Source: Perilla frutescens
Lineage: Eukaryota > Streptophyta > Magnoliopsida > Lamiales > Lamiaceae
Assembly (NCBI GenBank): GCA_026008535.1
Contig: BRKX01000004.1
Location: 57,668,501 to 57,732,500 of the forward strand
DNA: 64,000 nucleotides
Direction: 5' to 3'
In this document: positions 23,508 through 37,007 of the stretch, one piece after another
Numbering within the stretch: position 1 is the stretch's first letter
Layout of the letters: the number at the start of each line of letters is the position of its first letter
Program-made: the position numbers and the translations under genes
Notes under the pieces: model-generated
What the model was told of the DNA's origin: nothing
Databases searched by the model: none
Seen by the model: only the letters and a program-made list of their open reading frames with translations

Positions 23508-23677
23508 GATTGAAAGTTGGATTAGAAGTACTGGAGCTTTATAACGTCGTCTGGAGGGTTGAAAATCTTGATCACAGATCAAACGCTGGATTTGAAAGTT
23601 GGATTAGAAGTACTGGAGCTTTATAACATCGTCTGGAGGGTTGAAAATCTTGATTACAGATCAAACGCTGGATTTGA
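23508..23677. repeat. 82-bp tandem duplication
   Basis: GAAAGTTGGATTAGAAGTAC starts at 23512 and again at 23594. The two units differ at only a few positions (for example AACGTCG against AACATCG), so the duplication is recent. No coding potential is apparent. Confidence 0.85.
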
Positions 23678-24882
23678 GATGACTCCGGCAAAGAACTTGA
23701 ATCTCGCTGGAACGCCTTGAAATATATATATATATCTCTTTAAAGATATTTATTGTTACCAAAGAAATTTGATGTTTATCATATAATAATATCTTTATTA
23801 TTTAAATATTTTTATTTTAATTTTGAATTTCATATGAATCCAAAACTAAATAAATATATAAAAATCAATAAAAATATTATATATAATATTAAATTTTTTG
23901 CTACCTACACTATTAAAATAAATCTTAAATATGAATAGCTTATTGATCTTGTAGCATCATAATTCAGATTAATTTATGTTATAGGTCGCTATTTGTTAAG
24001 GGAATAAAGTTTCATTAATCGAAGACGTAGATCTCATCAAACTATATTTTTTTTTTTTGTAAAATTACTGTCTCGTAATTAAATCTTTAATAAATTGCAT
24101 TATTTTAAATAACTGGTGCAGAGGTATTGCCCTTCTTAATCTTGCAACAATTCATATTACTGATGTTTATAACTTTCATGTCATTATTATTGAACATATC
24201 TTTATTGTTGTTACTCAATTAATTGGTGATCGTATTAATTTGAAATAACTTGTTCTTGAACTTGAATGGTGAAATACATATTATAGTCTAACCATTGTCC
24301 ATTAATATGTTATCCATATCCAAGTTATCGGCTGAATTTATTTCTAATATTTCTTCTACTTTTTTTTATTGCAGAATATATCAAGTGATCCAGAACAATT
24401 AATTAAAAAATTACAAATAAATCAAAGGTCCTTTATAAGAAGGTTGATGGTTATACAAATTGGACATGAAGTATGTGGATTAATAATCATAAAAGGTTTT
24501 GGATATTGATCAAAATGGACACCTAGGTTAGTATCATACTAATTAAAGTCACAATTAATAATTTAAATTTAAATTACATTAATATTTACATATTTAACAT
24601 ATTAAATTAAATTTCAAACTAAAAATTGTTTTTAATTTGATAATAATTGCATGTTAATAATATTTCTAGGATGTTCAAATTAGAGTTATACGATATTCAA
24701 GGAACAACTTGTTCTAATTATTTATTAGATATTTATTCATATTTTCTAGTTATAATATAACTTATAACTTTAAATTTTACACTTTCAAATGAACTTTTAA
24801 TTTTACATATTCTAATATTTTTTTAATTAGTAAAAAGTCATAAAAATTACGTGTGATCTCCATGATGAGATATATTTACTTT

Positions 24883-25458
24883 TGTTAATTTTGTATACTG
24901 GAAGACTTATCTTTGTATACTTTTCTGATGATATGATGATATGAAATGAAAGTTATTGCAGTCACTGTTTGCATTTAGATTATGTTATATAATTGTTCTA
25001 TGCAATGTTCCATATACTTACATTGTAGATGATATGGTGTGGGGAGTCACACGGTAAGATCATATCATTAGAACCCTGTATTGTATTAAAGAGCTCATGA
25101 CTTAGATGGTCCTGAACACACCATCGGTACACCGTAGAATAATCTGATGAGTTAGTTTATCTTGACTGACTGATTATTCTAGTACACTTGTTAGTGTATT
25201 GAGGAGGATCACGATAGGATACTATTCTCTGTCTCTGACCCAGTTAGTGAGAGAATAAAGATCCACAGAGTTTGGGTTCTGAACTCATGTTATATTGGCG
25301 AGCATATGTGTGCGTTGTTTATTACTTTGATTTATCAATGGGTGAGATCTTTTTGTAGATCAATAAACTCGATATCTTGGGTAATAACAGTGTATGCATG
25401 ATATGTCGAGCATTATGCATGAGCACCGTGTCCTGGCCCGCCAGGTTGATGATGTTCT
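24883..25458 (+). repeat. B3 5' LTR, first part
   Basis: It begins TGTTAATTTTGTATACTGG and is the same strand-flipped sequence as the B1 LTRs. It stops at GTTCT (25454-25458), the target site of B2; the same five bases reappear at 34362. Confidence 0.88.
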
Positions 25459-26897
25459 TGTTGGGGTTTTTTTGAATTAAACCACCGCAGGATCAATTTG
25501 GTTGTTCATAAATCCATGTTCATGCAAATCATAATTTTATGTAACATGCATGTTTATCACAGTGTATACAAAAAGCATGCAAAGCAGATTCGAATCTAAT
25601 AAAGTGGAAGACATAGAAACGAATCTACTTACAAATCGATAGATGGCCTGTGGACAAGATTAAAAATCTAATCTTGCTGTTGAATGAATACTGTGACAGG
25701 CGCCACCTAGCTCAAAAAATCAACCACCACAAATTCTACTCCAAGATCTTCTGTTGTATTCCCGGACTGTATCTAGATTCAGAGTGGGCTGAAATCTACT
25801 AGATAAAGTTGTGAAATCTGTCGATAACTTTGAGAGACAAAGAGGGGCTGAATAATAATGTGTAAATTTCGCCCCCCCTTCCCCTTTTTATAGGGAGGGG
25901 GGCGAAAATTAGATCTCCAAACCCTACTGGGTTTGGGCCTCTATCTCAAGTTCAATATCCAGTCCACTATCAGTCAATTGGGCTACAACAGGGATCTAGA
26001 AGAATATTAAATTGGCCCACTAATTTATTCAATATCCAATATCCAATAAACTTAGGATATAATTAAATAAATTAAGTTTTACTTTTATTCCACTAAAGAA
26101 GTAAAAATGACGTACCAATTTAATACATATTTACGAATATGCTTTCTCCTTTAGTCCAACCATTCCCCGTGTTTAAGATATAATGTTCATTAATTAATTA
26201 TGTAAGCCTCTGACAGCTATAATTAATTAACATCTAAAACCTTGAGTAGTACCACACAAGCTTTATTCATGTACGGAATAAATTCCACCTGCAGGGTTTC
26301 AACATGAACTTGTGCTTCCTCAAGAGAACATCATCAACCTGGCGCACCAGGACACAGTACTCATGCATACTGTTCGAGACATCATGTATATATTGTTATT
26401 ACCCAAGATATCGAATTCGATCTACGAAAAGATCTCACCCATTGATAAATCAAAGTAATAAACAACACACACATATGATCGCCAATATCACATGAGTTCA
26501 GAACCCGAACACTGTGGATCTTTATTCTCTCAGTAACTGGGTCAGAGACAGAGAATAGTATCCTATCGTGATCCTCCTCAATACACTAACTAGTGTACTA
26601 GAATAATCAGTTAGTCAAGATAAACTAACTTATCATATTATTCTAGGGTGTACCGATGGTGTGTTCAGGACCATCTAAGCCGTGAGCTCTTTAATACATT
26701 ACAAAGTTCTAATGATATGATCTTACCGTGTGATTCCCCACACCATATCATCTACAATGTAAGTATATGGAACATTGCATAGAACAATTATAGAACATAA
26801 TCTAAATGCAAACAGTGACTGCAATAACTTTCATTTCATATCATCATATCATCAGAAAAGTATACAAAGACAAGTCTTCTAGTATACAAAACTAACA
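25459..26897 (-). repeat. B2 3' LTR (1439 bp)
   Basis: Minus-strand ends are TGTTAGTTTTG at 26897 and CCCCAACA at 25459. The TATA-containing inverted repeat is at about 25862-25912, here with TATAAAAAGG in the loop. The purine tract AGTGGGAGATT abuts the 26897 end. Confidence 0.93.
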
Positions 26898-26973
26898 ATC
26901 TCCCACTTATACTTGAAGCATGTCTTTCAAGCATAATAAATAACTAGCTAACTCTCCAATCAAAACTATCAAC

Positions 26974-29900
26974 TCAAAATGCATCCCTAGGTCTGCATCT
27001 CACTCCCATTTTCTCCACGTGACCATCAAAGGTCTTAGCCGCCAGGCTCTTCGTGAATGGATCAGCCAGGTTGTCCTCCGATGCAATCTTGACCACTGTC
27101 ACGTCTCCTCTCTTAACGATTTCTCGTATAAGATGGTACTTTCTCTCTATGTGTTTACTTGCCTTGTGAGCTCTGGGTTCCTTCGAATTTGCCACTGCAC
27201 CAGAGTTATCACAGTATATCGTGATAGTCTTAGGCAAATCAGGAACCACGCCCAAGCCCACTAGGAACCCGCGGAGCCAGACAGCCTCTTTTGCAGCCTC
27301 AGAGGCAGCTACATACTCAGCTTCCATGGTGGAATCCGCAATGCATTTCTGCTTAATGCTCCTCCATGCGATGGCTCCACCTCCTAATGTAAACACATAG
27401 CCCGAGGTAGACTTACTCTGATCTTTGTCGGATTGAAAATCTGAGTCCGTGTAACCCAAAGGTACTAGACTATCAGAGCGGAAAACCAACATGTAGTCTT
27501 GAGTCCGTTTAAGGTACTTGAGAATCTTTTTGACCGTAGTCCAGTGACCTTGTCCAGGGTTAGACTGATATTTGCTTACCATGCCAACGGCATAACATAT
27601 ATCAGGCCTAGTGCATAGCATAGCATACATCAAACTTCCCACAGCCGAAACATATGGTACTTTCTTCATTTCCTCTATCTCAGACTGTGTTTGGGGACAC
27701 ATTTCCTTGGATAGATGAATTCCATGCCTGTAAGGTATAAAACCTTTCTTGGAATCTTGCATGCCAAATCTAGCTAGCACTGTATCGATATAAGTCGCAT
27801 GGGACAGACATAACATCCTTTTCTGGCAATCACGAATGATCTTGATGCCAAGGACATGTCCGGCTTCACCCAGATCCTTCATATCGAACTGCTCGGACAA
27901 CCACACCCTAATGTTTGACAACGCCTTCTTACTGTTTCCAATAAGCAAGATGTCATCAACATAAAGTACGAGGAATGCCACCACGTTTCCGTCACATTTC
28001 TTATACACACAGCTCTCATCCGGACTTTGCACGAATCCATATGACTGGATAACCTCGTCAAATCGTATGTTCCAAGACCTCGATGCCTGCTTAAGTCCAT
28101 AAATGGATCTCTTAAGCTTGCACACCAAGTGCTCTTGTCCCTTAGCAATGAATCCCTCTGGTTGTTTCATGTGAATGTTTTCCTCAAGACTTCCGTTTAG
28201 GAAAGCCATCTTGACATCCATCTGCCAGATCTCATAATCCAAATAAGCGGAAATAGACAAGAGAATCCGGATTGACTTAAGCATGGCTATCGGCGAAAAG
28301 GTTTCCTCATAATCGATTCCTTCTTTCTGAGTATACCCTTTTGCCACAAATCTAGCTTTGAAGGTTTCAACCTTCCCATCAGATCCTCTCTTGCACTTGT
28401 AGACCCACTTACAACCAATGGGTTTTACCCCATCTAGTGGTTCTACAAGTTCCCAGACTTGATTGTGATCCATAGATCCAATCTCAGACTCCATTGCAGT
28501 TTTCCAAGAATCTGCATCTTTATCTCGAATTGCCTCGTCATAGGTCCTGAGATCCAATTCATTGAGACCCTCTGGGAAATTTGAAGCCTCTCCCAGACCA
28601 ATGAATCTATCAAGTTGGCGTACCACCCTCCCACTGCGACGAGGCAGATCCTGTACTTCTGTGACACGTTGTGCAGTGTTTGGTGGTTCCTCTTGTTGTA
28701 CAACCGGTGTAGGATTCGATCCTCCCCTTAACTCCTCAAGGATGATGTGACTCCTTGGTTTGTGGTTTATGACATAGTCTTCCTCTAAGAATCGAGCATT
28801 GGTGCTAACAATGATCTTCTGATCCTTAGGACTATAAAATAAACCACCTTTCGTTCCTCTAGGATATCCAACGAACAGACTTACATCAGTACGAGAAGCC
28901 AACTTATCAGCTTCCTTGTTCAACACGTGTGCTGGGCTACCCCAAATCCGAATATGGTTCAAACTGGGCTTTTGTCCAGTCCATAGTTCTGTAGGTGTAG
29001 CAGGAACTGATTTCGATGGAACCAAGTTAAGAATATATGCTGCCGTTTCCAGGGCATGTCCCCAGAACGAAATGGGCAACTCAGAATAACTCATCATCGA
29101 TCTAACCATCCCTAACAATGTACGATTCCTTCTTTTCGCCACGCCATTCTGCTGTGGCGTTTCAGGCGCAGTCAACTAGGATGTAATCCCACTCTCTGCC
29201 ATGTAATCCCTAAATTCGCTTGAGAGGTACTCGCCACCACGATCAGAACGTAGTGACTTGATACTTCTGCCTGTTCGTTTCTCCGCTTCTGCCTTAAATT
29301 CTTTGAATTTCTCAAAGCATTCAGACTTGCGACGTAACAGGTAGATATAACCGTATCTAGAGTAATCATCAATGAGAGTGATGAAATACTCGAACCCTCC
29401 TCGAGCTTGAACTGACATAGGGCCGCACAGGTCAGAGTGAATCAAATCTAATAGCCCTTCGGATCTATTTCCTTTTGACTGGAAAGGACGCTTGGTCATT
29501 TTACCTTCCAAACAGGATTCACACAAAGGAAATGATTCCAGTACCAAAGAAGACAATGGTCCATCGTTTACAAGCCTTTGTATCCTCTTAAGGTTAATAT
29601 GACCTAGCCTTAGATGCCAAAGATAGGTTTGATTAAATTCCGAAGGTTCTTTTCTTTTGTTAGGGTTTATGATCGATGTATTCAACAGTTGTCTTTGCGT
29701 AGTGTTTTCAGTTGGTTTAAGAAAGTATAAGTGTCCATCCAATGTGCCAGAACAGATAAAATGTTTACCACTAAAGATAACTACTTTGTTATCAAAAGAA
29801 ATAGAATATCCATCCATAATCAATTTAGAAACTGAAATCAAGTTTCGCCTAAAACCAGGCACATAAAGACAATCTTTCAAAACCAAAGTTCTATCACTAC

Positions 29901-30495
29901 TGAAAGGTAAAACAACGTCTCCCATTGCAACAGCCGCCACTCTCGTAGCATTGCCCATGTAGACAGTGATCTCGTCCTCACTCAGCTGTCCTTTTACCAG
30001 GAATCCCTGTAAAGACATGCAAACATGATCAGTAGCTCCAGTATCTACTACCCACGACTGGGTAGAACAAGTTGCTAAACATGTTTCCACAACTAGAGTG
30101 TGAGATGTACCTCTCTTCTTCATTGCTAAGTGGCGAGCCGAGCGGTTCTGATAACCGAAGAGCTCCTTAAGGTTGAGCATGACATCATAAGCAGTCTTCA
30201 TAGTCTGATGCTGATGTTGCAACACATTCGACATGGAAGCCAGAATGTAGCAGCGCGCTATCTCATCAGACTTGACCCACTTGTCATACACAGCCCTTTG
30301 GGCTTCGTCAGAACCTTCATCTGGCTTGTCAGGACATACCTCTTCAAGTACAAACTTGTGTTCCTCAGCAACTAGAACTAGGTTAAGGTTACGAATCCAG
30401 TCATTGTAGTTTTCACCGACAAGTTTGTTTTCTTTGAGGATTGAGGACAGATTGGAGAGTGCTATTGATGATATGAAATAACTGAAATTAAACAT
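26974..30495 (-). pseudogene. B2 gag-pol with lost start codon, gag deletion and one stop
   Basis: One frame runs from 30495 to 26974 with a single TAG (29176-29178, just before LTAPETPQQNG in integrase). The codon equivalent to B1's gag start is ATA at 30463-30465, so the normal Met is gone. Gag jumps from RHLAMKK straight to GTSHTLVVET, which deletes about 160 residues including the zinc knuckle. Protease WVVDTGATDH, pre-integrase WHLRLGH, DLCGP and RSDRGGEY are intact, but the third catalytic residue is changed: NGVAKRRNRT has Lys where B1 has the Glu of VERRNRT. RT (QMDVKMAFLNG, YVDD) and RNase H (GYTDSDFQ, STMEAEY, ADPFTKSL) are complete. Confidence 0.93.
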
Positions 30496-32925
30496 GCAGT
30501 ACAGTCACATAACACGTTTAGGATAAACAGTATATAATCGAAAGCCTCATAAAAATTATATACTTTTCCACCGACACTTTAAAAACATCTTTTATAAGCC
30601 ACGATAGTGTGGACGTTTATAAAATTTATTCTTAAATAGGTTAAACCTTTAATTTGCCTCCAGTTGAGTTTCCTTACAACAAGCAAATTAATAGCCGGAT
30701 TAAACACGGTCATGTAATCGTCTAACTGATAAGCCACGATCGTGTGAACGTTTATCAATAAATTACATCTAAGTGTGCATACCATTATCTTCGCACCAAG
30801 ATCACTATTCGAATTTAACCGCTCCAGATGGATGAGTCAGTTAGTCCTAATAGTGTTCTACAACTATCCATTTAGGAGATTTAATTTCTAGAGAAATCTG
30901 TGATATGACACATCCGATATGGAGGAAGACCGATGTCAACGCGCATGCCCATCACTTCTCAATTAAACCAAATTTTAATGGAGACCGTATGAGATTTTCT
31001 ACATACTTTGGTATGAATCTCTCCCACTTAGTTATTTATGTTTGAGGTTTCATTTTATCCCATTATCGAACATGCAAACATCACATAAAATGATAAACAT
31101 CCATTGCATGCTTCAACATAATAAGCAACAGTAATATTCCAACTATCATGACTTATATCTCATGTTGATTGATGAGATAAAACTGGAAAGTCAGCTCCGG
31201 AAACAGCGCTTGGAACCGCCACCCCTTCACCGCGCCTCGCCGAAAATCCTAGCTCCATTTAGGGTTTCGGGACGTGAACCGGTGAACCTTCCTTTTTGGT
31301 GCTGAACCACTTTCCTTCTTTTGAGTTGATCTCCGATCTTTATTCAATACAGACTATCTATTCCGAAAGGAAAAATCTAATATTGCTAGAATAAAAATTA
31401 CAACTCAAAAACTCGTCTAACAACTTTATATCTATTACATTAAAACAACGTAAAATAAAACCTAGACCTAATCCATGGTTTTTCTCATGGATTAAAATCA
31501 CGCAGCCAAACCGGCATACGGCCAAACATCCATTCAACGTAAACATACATCACATAAAATAAAGGAGCCATGATAGTTGGTAAACCTGCAAACAAACACA
31601 GTTTACAAATCCAACAATCATTTATTATATGATCCACATAAAATAACATATGATATCTATGCATGAATATTAAATAATAATCGAATTTTACAATTAATTA
31701 AATTAATTAATTCGATATTATCCACAAGATAAAATTGGAAATTAAAATAATTATCCACCAATTTTAAACTTGTATATTTCAAAAATAATTACAAAATAAA
31801 TCTGGAAATTATTAATAATTATCCACCAAATTTATTTAATATTTTCTAACCACCCTAATTAAATAATAATTGGATATATTGGTATAAATCAAAAATCTAA
31901 TCCAAATATTATCCATAAGAATCTAAATCTTCTAGGATAAGATTGGAGATTTGATTTCAATCCAAAATCTTCCAAAACTTATCCAAATTTAAAATCTTAT
32001 CACAATTAGATTTTGATAATTATTTATACATATTCAAAATCACCTTATCCAATTTTTAATCCATAAAATTCGAAAATTACAAGAATAATAAATCTGGAAA
32101 TTTGATCCACTTCAAATTCATCCAAATTTAAAATTTTATTTTCAAATCTATCTAGATTAAAATTAGGTAAATTAAGATATACATCAAATAATATCAAATC
32201 TTCACCAACATAATTTTCGATCTACCTTAATAAATAAATCTGAAAATTTGATTTTCATCAAAATCTTATCCAAATTAATTTATTAAAAACGAAAATTACC
32301 TATATTTTACATTTGGAAATTTTGACATTAATCAAAAAACAATTCCAAATAATATAGCTATAGGTTTCGAAAATTACAAGAATTAAAATCTGGAAATTTT
32401 GATCCACTTCAAAAATTACAAAATTTAAAATTTTAATTTCAAACCTATCTTGATTAGAATTAGGCAACTTTTGATATACATAAAAAATCACCAAATCCAA
32501 TTCTAACCACTCTAAATTTTTGAACCACATCCCAATTAAATCTGGAAATTTGATCTTGATCAAAACATCATCCAAATTTTAATTATAGTGACCGAAAATT
32601 TAGACAAAAATTAGGGAATTTTAGAACATCAAAATTTTCAAATTTTGACAACTAAATTTTCGAAAATTATGAAAAATAAATCTGGAAATTTGAAGAACAT
32701 CAAATATCATTCCAAATCTATATCCATAATCATCGAAAATTTTTAACCACTCAAAATTAGAATTTTCGAATTCTACATCAAAAATTCTTTCAAGTTTTGA
32801 ATACCATAAAATCGAAATGCATAGCCAATTAAACACCATAAATTCATCATCAAATTTAATTATGTAATTCGAATTTATGCTCGGATTAATCCTAGAACAG
32901 TGCCAAAACCCGCTCTAATACCAGT
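30496..32925 (-). other. B2 leader, ~150-bp periodic AT-rich repeats
   Basis: This is the homologue of the B1 leader. The 31680-32880 part carries the same AAATCTGGAAATTTTGATC and TCGAAAAT words in a degenerate tandem arrangement. Short ORFs such as 30579-30785, 31358-31546 and 32300-32575 do not match their B1 counterparts in frame and are regarded as chance. Confidence 0.65.
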
Positions 32926-34361
32926 TGTTGGGGTTTTTTCGAATTAAACCACCGCAGGATCAATTTGGTTGTTCATAAATCCATGTTCATGCAAATCATA
33001 ATTTTATGTAACATGCATGTTTATCACAGTGTATACAAAAAGCATGCAAAGAAGATTCGAATCTAATAAAGCGAAAGATATAGAAACGAATCTACTTACA
33101 AATTGATAGACAGTCTGTGGACAAGATTAAAGATCTAATCTTGCTGTTGAATGAATATTGTGACAGGCGCCACCTAGCTCAAAAAATCGACCACCACAAA
33201 TTCTACTCCAAGATCTTCTGTTGTATTCCCGGACTGTATCTAGATTCAGAGTGGGCTGAAATCTACTAGATAGAGTTGTGAAATCTGTGGATAACTTTGA
33301 GAGACAAAGAGGGGCTGAATAATAATATGTAAATTTCGCCCCCCTTCCCCTTTTTATAGGGAGGGGGGCGAAAATTAGATCTCCAAACCCTACTGGGTTT
33401 GGGCCTCTATCTCAAGTTCAATATCCAGTCCACTATCAGTCAATTGGGCTACAACAGGGATCTAGAAGAATATTAAATTGGACCACTAATTTATTCAATA
33501 TCCAATATCCAATAAACTTAAGATATAATTAAATAAATTAAGTTTTACTTTTATTCCACTAAAGAAGTAAAACTGACCTACCAATTTAATACATATTTAC
33601 GAATATGCTTTCTCCTTTAGTCCAGCCATTCCCCGTGTTTAAGATATAATGTTCATTAATTAATTATGTAAGCCTCTGACAGCTATAATTAATTAACATC
33701 TAAAACCTTGAGTAGTACCACACAAGCTTTATTCATGTACGGAATAAATTCCACCTGCAGGGTTTCAACATGAACTTGTGCTTCCTCAAGAGAACATCAT
33801 CAACCTGGCGCACCAGGACACAGTGCTCATGCATACTGTTCGAGACATCATGTATACATTGTTATTACCCAAGATATCGAATTCGATCTACGAAAAGATC
33901 TCACCCATTGATAAATCAAAGTAATAAACAACACACATATGCTCGCCAATATCACATGAGTTCAGAACCCGAACTCTGTGGATCTTTATTCTCTCAGTAA
34001 CTGGGTCAGAGACAGAGAATAGTATCCTATCGTGATCCTCCTCAATACACTAACTAGTGTACTAGAATAATCAGTTAGTCAAGATAAACTAACTTATCAG
34101 ATTATTCTACGGTGTACCGATGGTGTGTTCAGGACCATCTAAGCCGTGAGCTCTTTAATATATTACAAGGTTCTAATGATATGATCTTACCGTGTGACTC
34201 CCCACACCATATCATCTACAATGTAAGTATATGGAACATTGCATAGAACAATTATAGAACATAATCTAAATGCAAACAGTGACTACAATAACTTTCATTT
34301 CATATCATCATATCATCAGAAAAGTATACAAAGACAAGTCTTCTAGTATACAAAACTAACA
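32926..34361 (-). repeat. B2 5' LTR (1436 bp)
   Basis: It starts at 34361 (minus TGTTAGTTTTG) and ends CCCCAACA at 32926, followed on the minus strand by the PBS. The TATA inverted repeat is at about 33331-33378. Confidence 0.93.
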
Positions 34362-34366
34362 GTTCT

Positions 34367-35226
34367 CTTGAGGAAACACAAGTTCATGTTGAAACCCTGC
34401 AAGTGGAATTTATTCCGTACATGAGTAAATCTTGTGTGGTACTACTCAAGGTTTTTAGATGTTAATTAATTATAGCTGTCAGAGACTGACATAATTAATT
34501 AATGAACATTATATCTTAAACACGGGGAATGACTGAACTAAAGGAGAAAACATATTCGCAAATAAGTATTAAATTGGTAGGTCAGTATTATTTTTTTAGT
34601 GGAATAAAAGTAATACTTAATTTATTTAATTATATCCTAAGCTTATTGGATATTGGATATTAAATAAATTAGTGGGTCAATTTAATATTCTTATAGATCC
34701 CTGTTGTAGCCCAATTGACTGTTAGTGGACTGGATATAGAACTTGAGATAGAGGCCCAAACCTAGTAGGTTTGGAGAAGCAAATTTTCACCCACTTCCCT
34801 ATTTAATAGAGAGGGGGGGGACAAAAATTTCAACAATAATAATTAGCCCCTCTTTTGTCTCTCAAGATATCCACAGATTTCACAAACCTATCTAGTAGAT
34901 TTCAGCCCACTCTGAATCTAGATACAGTCCGGGAATACAACAGAAGATCTTGGAGTAGAATATCTGTGTAGCCGATTTTTGTGGTGATACGGGACGCCTA
35001 ATCCAGTTCATGCAACATCAAGATTAGTCCTGTAATCTTGTCCTCAGACCGCCTGACAATTGTAAGTAAATCGAATCTATGTATTCCACTTTATTAGATT
35101 CGTTTTGCATGGTTTTGTGCTTGATGTGATAAACATGCATGTGACATAAAAATATGATTTGCATGAACATGGATTAATGAACAACCAATAGATCGTGCGG
35201 TGGTTTAATTCGAAAAAACCCTAACA
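34367..35226 (+). repeat. B3 5' LTR, second part
   Basis: It continues the interrupted LTR with CTTGAGGAAACACAAG and ends CCCTAACA at 35226. Its TATA inverted repeat (34780-34830) is more degenerate than in B1 and B2, so B3 is an older or different subfamily member. Confidence 0.87.
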
Positions 35227-37007
35227 ACTGGTATCAGAGCGGATTTTGGCACTGTTCTAGGATTAATCCGAGCATAATTTCGATATACATAATTAAATTT
35301 GATGATAAATTTATGGTGTTTAAATTTTCAGATTTAATTGTGCATGTATTTCGATTATATGGTATTCAAAACTTGGATAAATTTTTGATGCAATTCGAAA
35401 ATTTTAGTTTTGAAGTTCCTAAGAATTTTCGAAAATCATAAATTAAATTTGGGATGATATTTGATATTCTTCAAATTTTCAGATTTATTTTATGGTGGTT
35501 GTCGAAAATTGGAGATCAAATTTTCGAATTTGATGTATAAAAATTTCCCTAATTTGTTGTTTAAATTTTCGGCAGTATGGTTTTGAATTTGGATGGATTT
35601 TTGATCAACATCAAAATTTCCAGATTTAATTTTAGTGTGGGTCGAAAATTTTGTGTGATTAGAATAGGATTTGGTGATTTTTGATGTATATCAAAAGTTA
35701 CAAAATTCTAATCAAGATAGGTTTGAAATTAGAATTATAAATTTGGTAATTTTTGAAGTGGATCAAAATTTTCAGATTTTTAATTTTTGAAATTTTCGAA
35801 ACCTATGTTTATTATTTGGAATAGTTTTTTGATTAATGTCAAAATTTCCAAATATGTCTATTTTATGTAATTTTCGAAAATTATTAAATTAATTTGGAAT
35901 AGATTTTGATCAAAATCAAATTTGCAGATTTATTTATTAATGTGGTTCGAAAATTATGTTTGTTGGATTAAGATTTGATATTATTTGATGTATATCTTAA
36001 TTTACCTAATTTTAATCTAGATAGATTTGAAAATAGAATTTTAAATTTGGAAGAATTTGAAGTGGATCAAATTTTCAGATTTATTATTTGGATATTTTCG
36101 AAAATCTATGTGATTAAAATTTGATAAGGTAAATTTTGGATATAGATAAATAATTATCAAAATCCAATTGTGATAAGAATTTAAATTTCGATAGGGTTTG
36201 GAAGATTTTGAATTGGACCAAATCTCCAAACTTTATCCTTGCAGATTTAGATGATTCTTATGGATAAAATTTGGATTGAATTTTTGATTTATATCAAGAT
36301 ATCCAAATATTATTTAATTAGGGTGGTTCGAAAATATTAAATAAATTTGGTGGATAATTTTAAATAATTTTCAGATTTATTTTAAGGATATTTTCAAAAA
36401 TCATAAGATTTAAATTGGTGGATAATTATTTTAATTTTTAATTTTTATCTTGTGGATAATATCGAATTATATTCATGCATAGATATCATATGTTATTTTA
36501 TGTGTTTCATATAAATATGATTGTTGGTTTTGTAGACTGTGTTTGTTTGCAGGTTTACCAACTATCATGGCTCCTTTATTTATGTGATGTATGTTTATGT
36601 TGAATGGATGTTTGGCCGTATGCCGGTTTGGCTATGTGAGTTTAATCCATGAGAAAATCAATGGATTAGGTCTAGGTTTTATTTTACGTTGTTTTAATGT
36701 AATAGATATAAAGCTGTTAGACCGAGTTTTTGAGTTGTAATTTTTATTCTAGCAATATTAGAATTTTCCTTTTGGAATAGATAGTCTGTATTGAATAAAG
36801 ATCGAAGATCAACTCAAAGAAGGAAAGTAATTTAGTACCAAGAAGGAAGGTTCACCGGTTCATGTCCCGAAACCCTAAATGGAGCTAGGATTTTCGGCGA
36901 GGCACGGTGAAGGGGGCGGCAGCCATAGCCCTATTTCCGGAGCTGACTTTCCTATTTTATCTCATCAATCAACATGAGATATAAGTCATGATAGTTTGAA
37001 TATTACT
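35227..37007 (+). other. B3 PBS and leader: eight ~151-bp degenerate repeats
   Basis: The PBS TGGTATCAGAGC is at 35229-35240. From there to about 36480 the word CAGATTT (or its equivalent) recurs at 35329, 35480, 35621, 35773, 35925, 36076, 36227 and 36372: spacings 151, 141, 152, 152, 151, 151 and 145. Beyond lies the gag-proximal leader with TTTGTTTGCAG and the conserved GGAGCTAGGATTTTCGGCG region. It ends at ATATTACT, where D is inserted. Confidence 0.75.

Larger units (their letters stand above)
20974..24882. other. AT-rich DNA without recognised genes
   Basis: This is the longest stretch in the window with no retrotransposon sequence. Its left end continues the DNA that flanked element C on the other side. 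A more GC-rich part around 21060-21130 contains GGGCCGACCC. Reported separately are a long fold-back repeat, a Mutator-type MITE and an 82-bp tandem duplication. Short ORFs have no recognisable content. Confidence 0.6.
25459..34361 (-). mobile_element. Element B2: complete family-B element inserted in the B3 LTR
   Basis: It is 8.9 kb, with LTRs 25459-26897 (1439 bp) and 32926-34361 (1436 bp), TSD GTTCT on both sides, and about 2% LTR difference by eye. Minus-strand order: 5' LTR, PBS with one mismatch (TGGTATTAGAGC at 32912-32923), leader, gag-pol, purine tract, 3' LTR. It is shorter than B1 mainly because the nucleocapsid part of gag is deleted. Confidence 0.95.
24883..37007 (+). mobile_element. 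Element B3: family-B copia element, 5' end only, with B2 and D inserted
   Basis: B3 is in + orientation. Its 5' LTR is split by B2 into 24883-25458 and 34367-35226. PBS and leader follow up to 37007, where the 3' LTR of D begins. Its gag-pol would lie beyond D's 5' end, outside the window. With B2 and one TSD copy removed the LTR totals 1436 bp, matching the family length. Confidence 0.88.

Noticed and set aside
35229..35240. tRNA gene suspected from the initiator-Met-like match
   Set aside because: Only the 12-base primer complement is present, next to an LTR end; there is no tRNA body.
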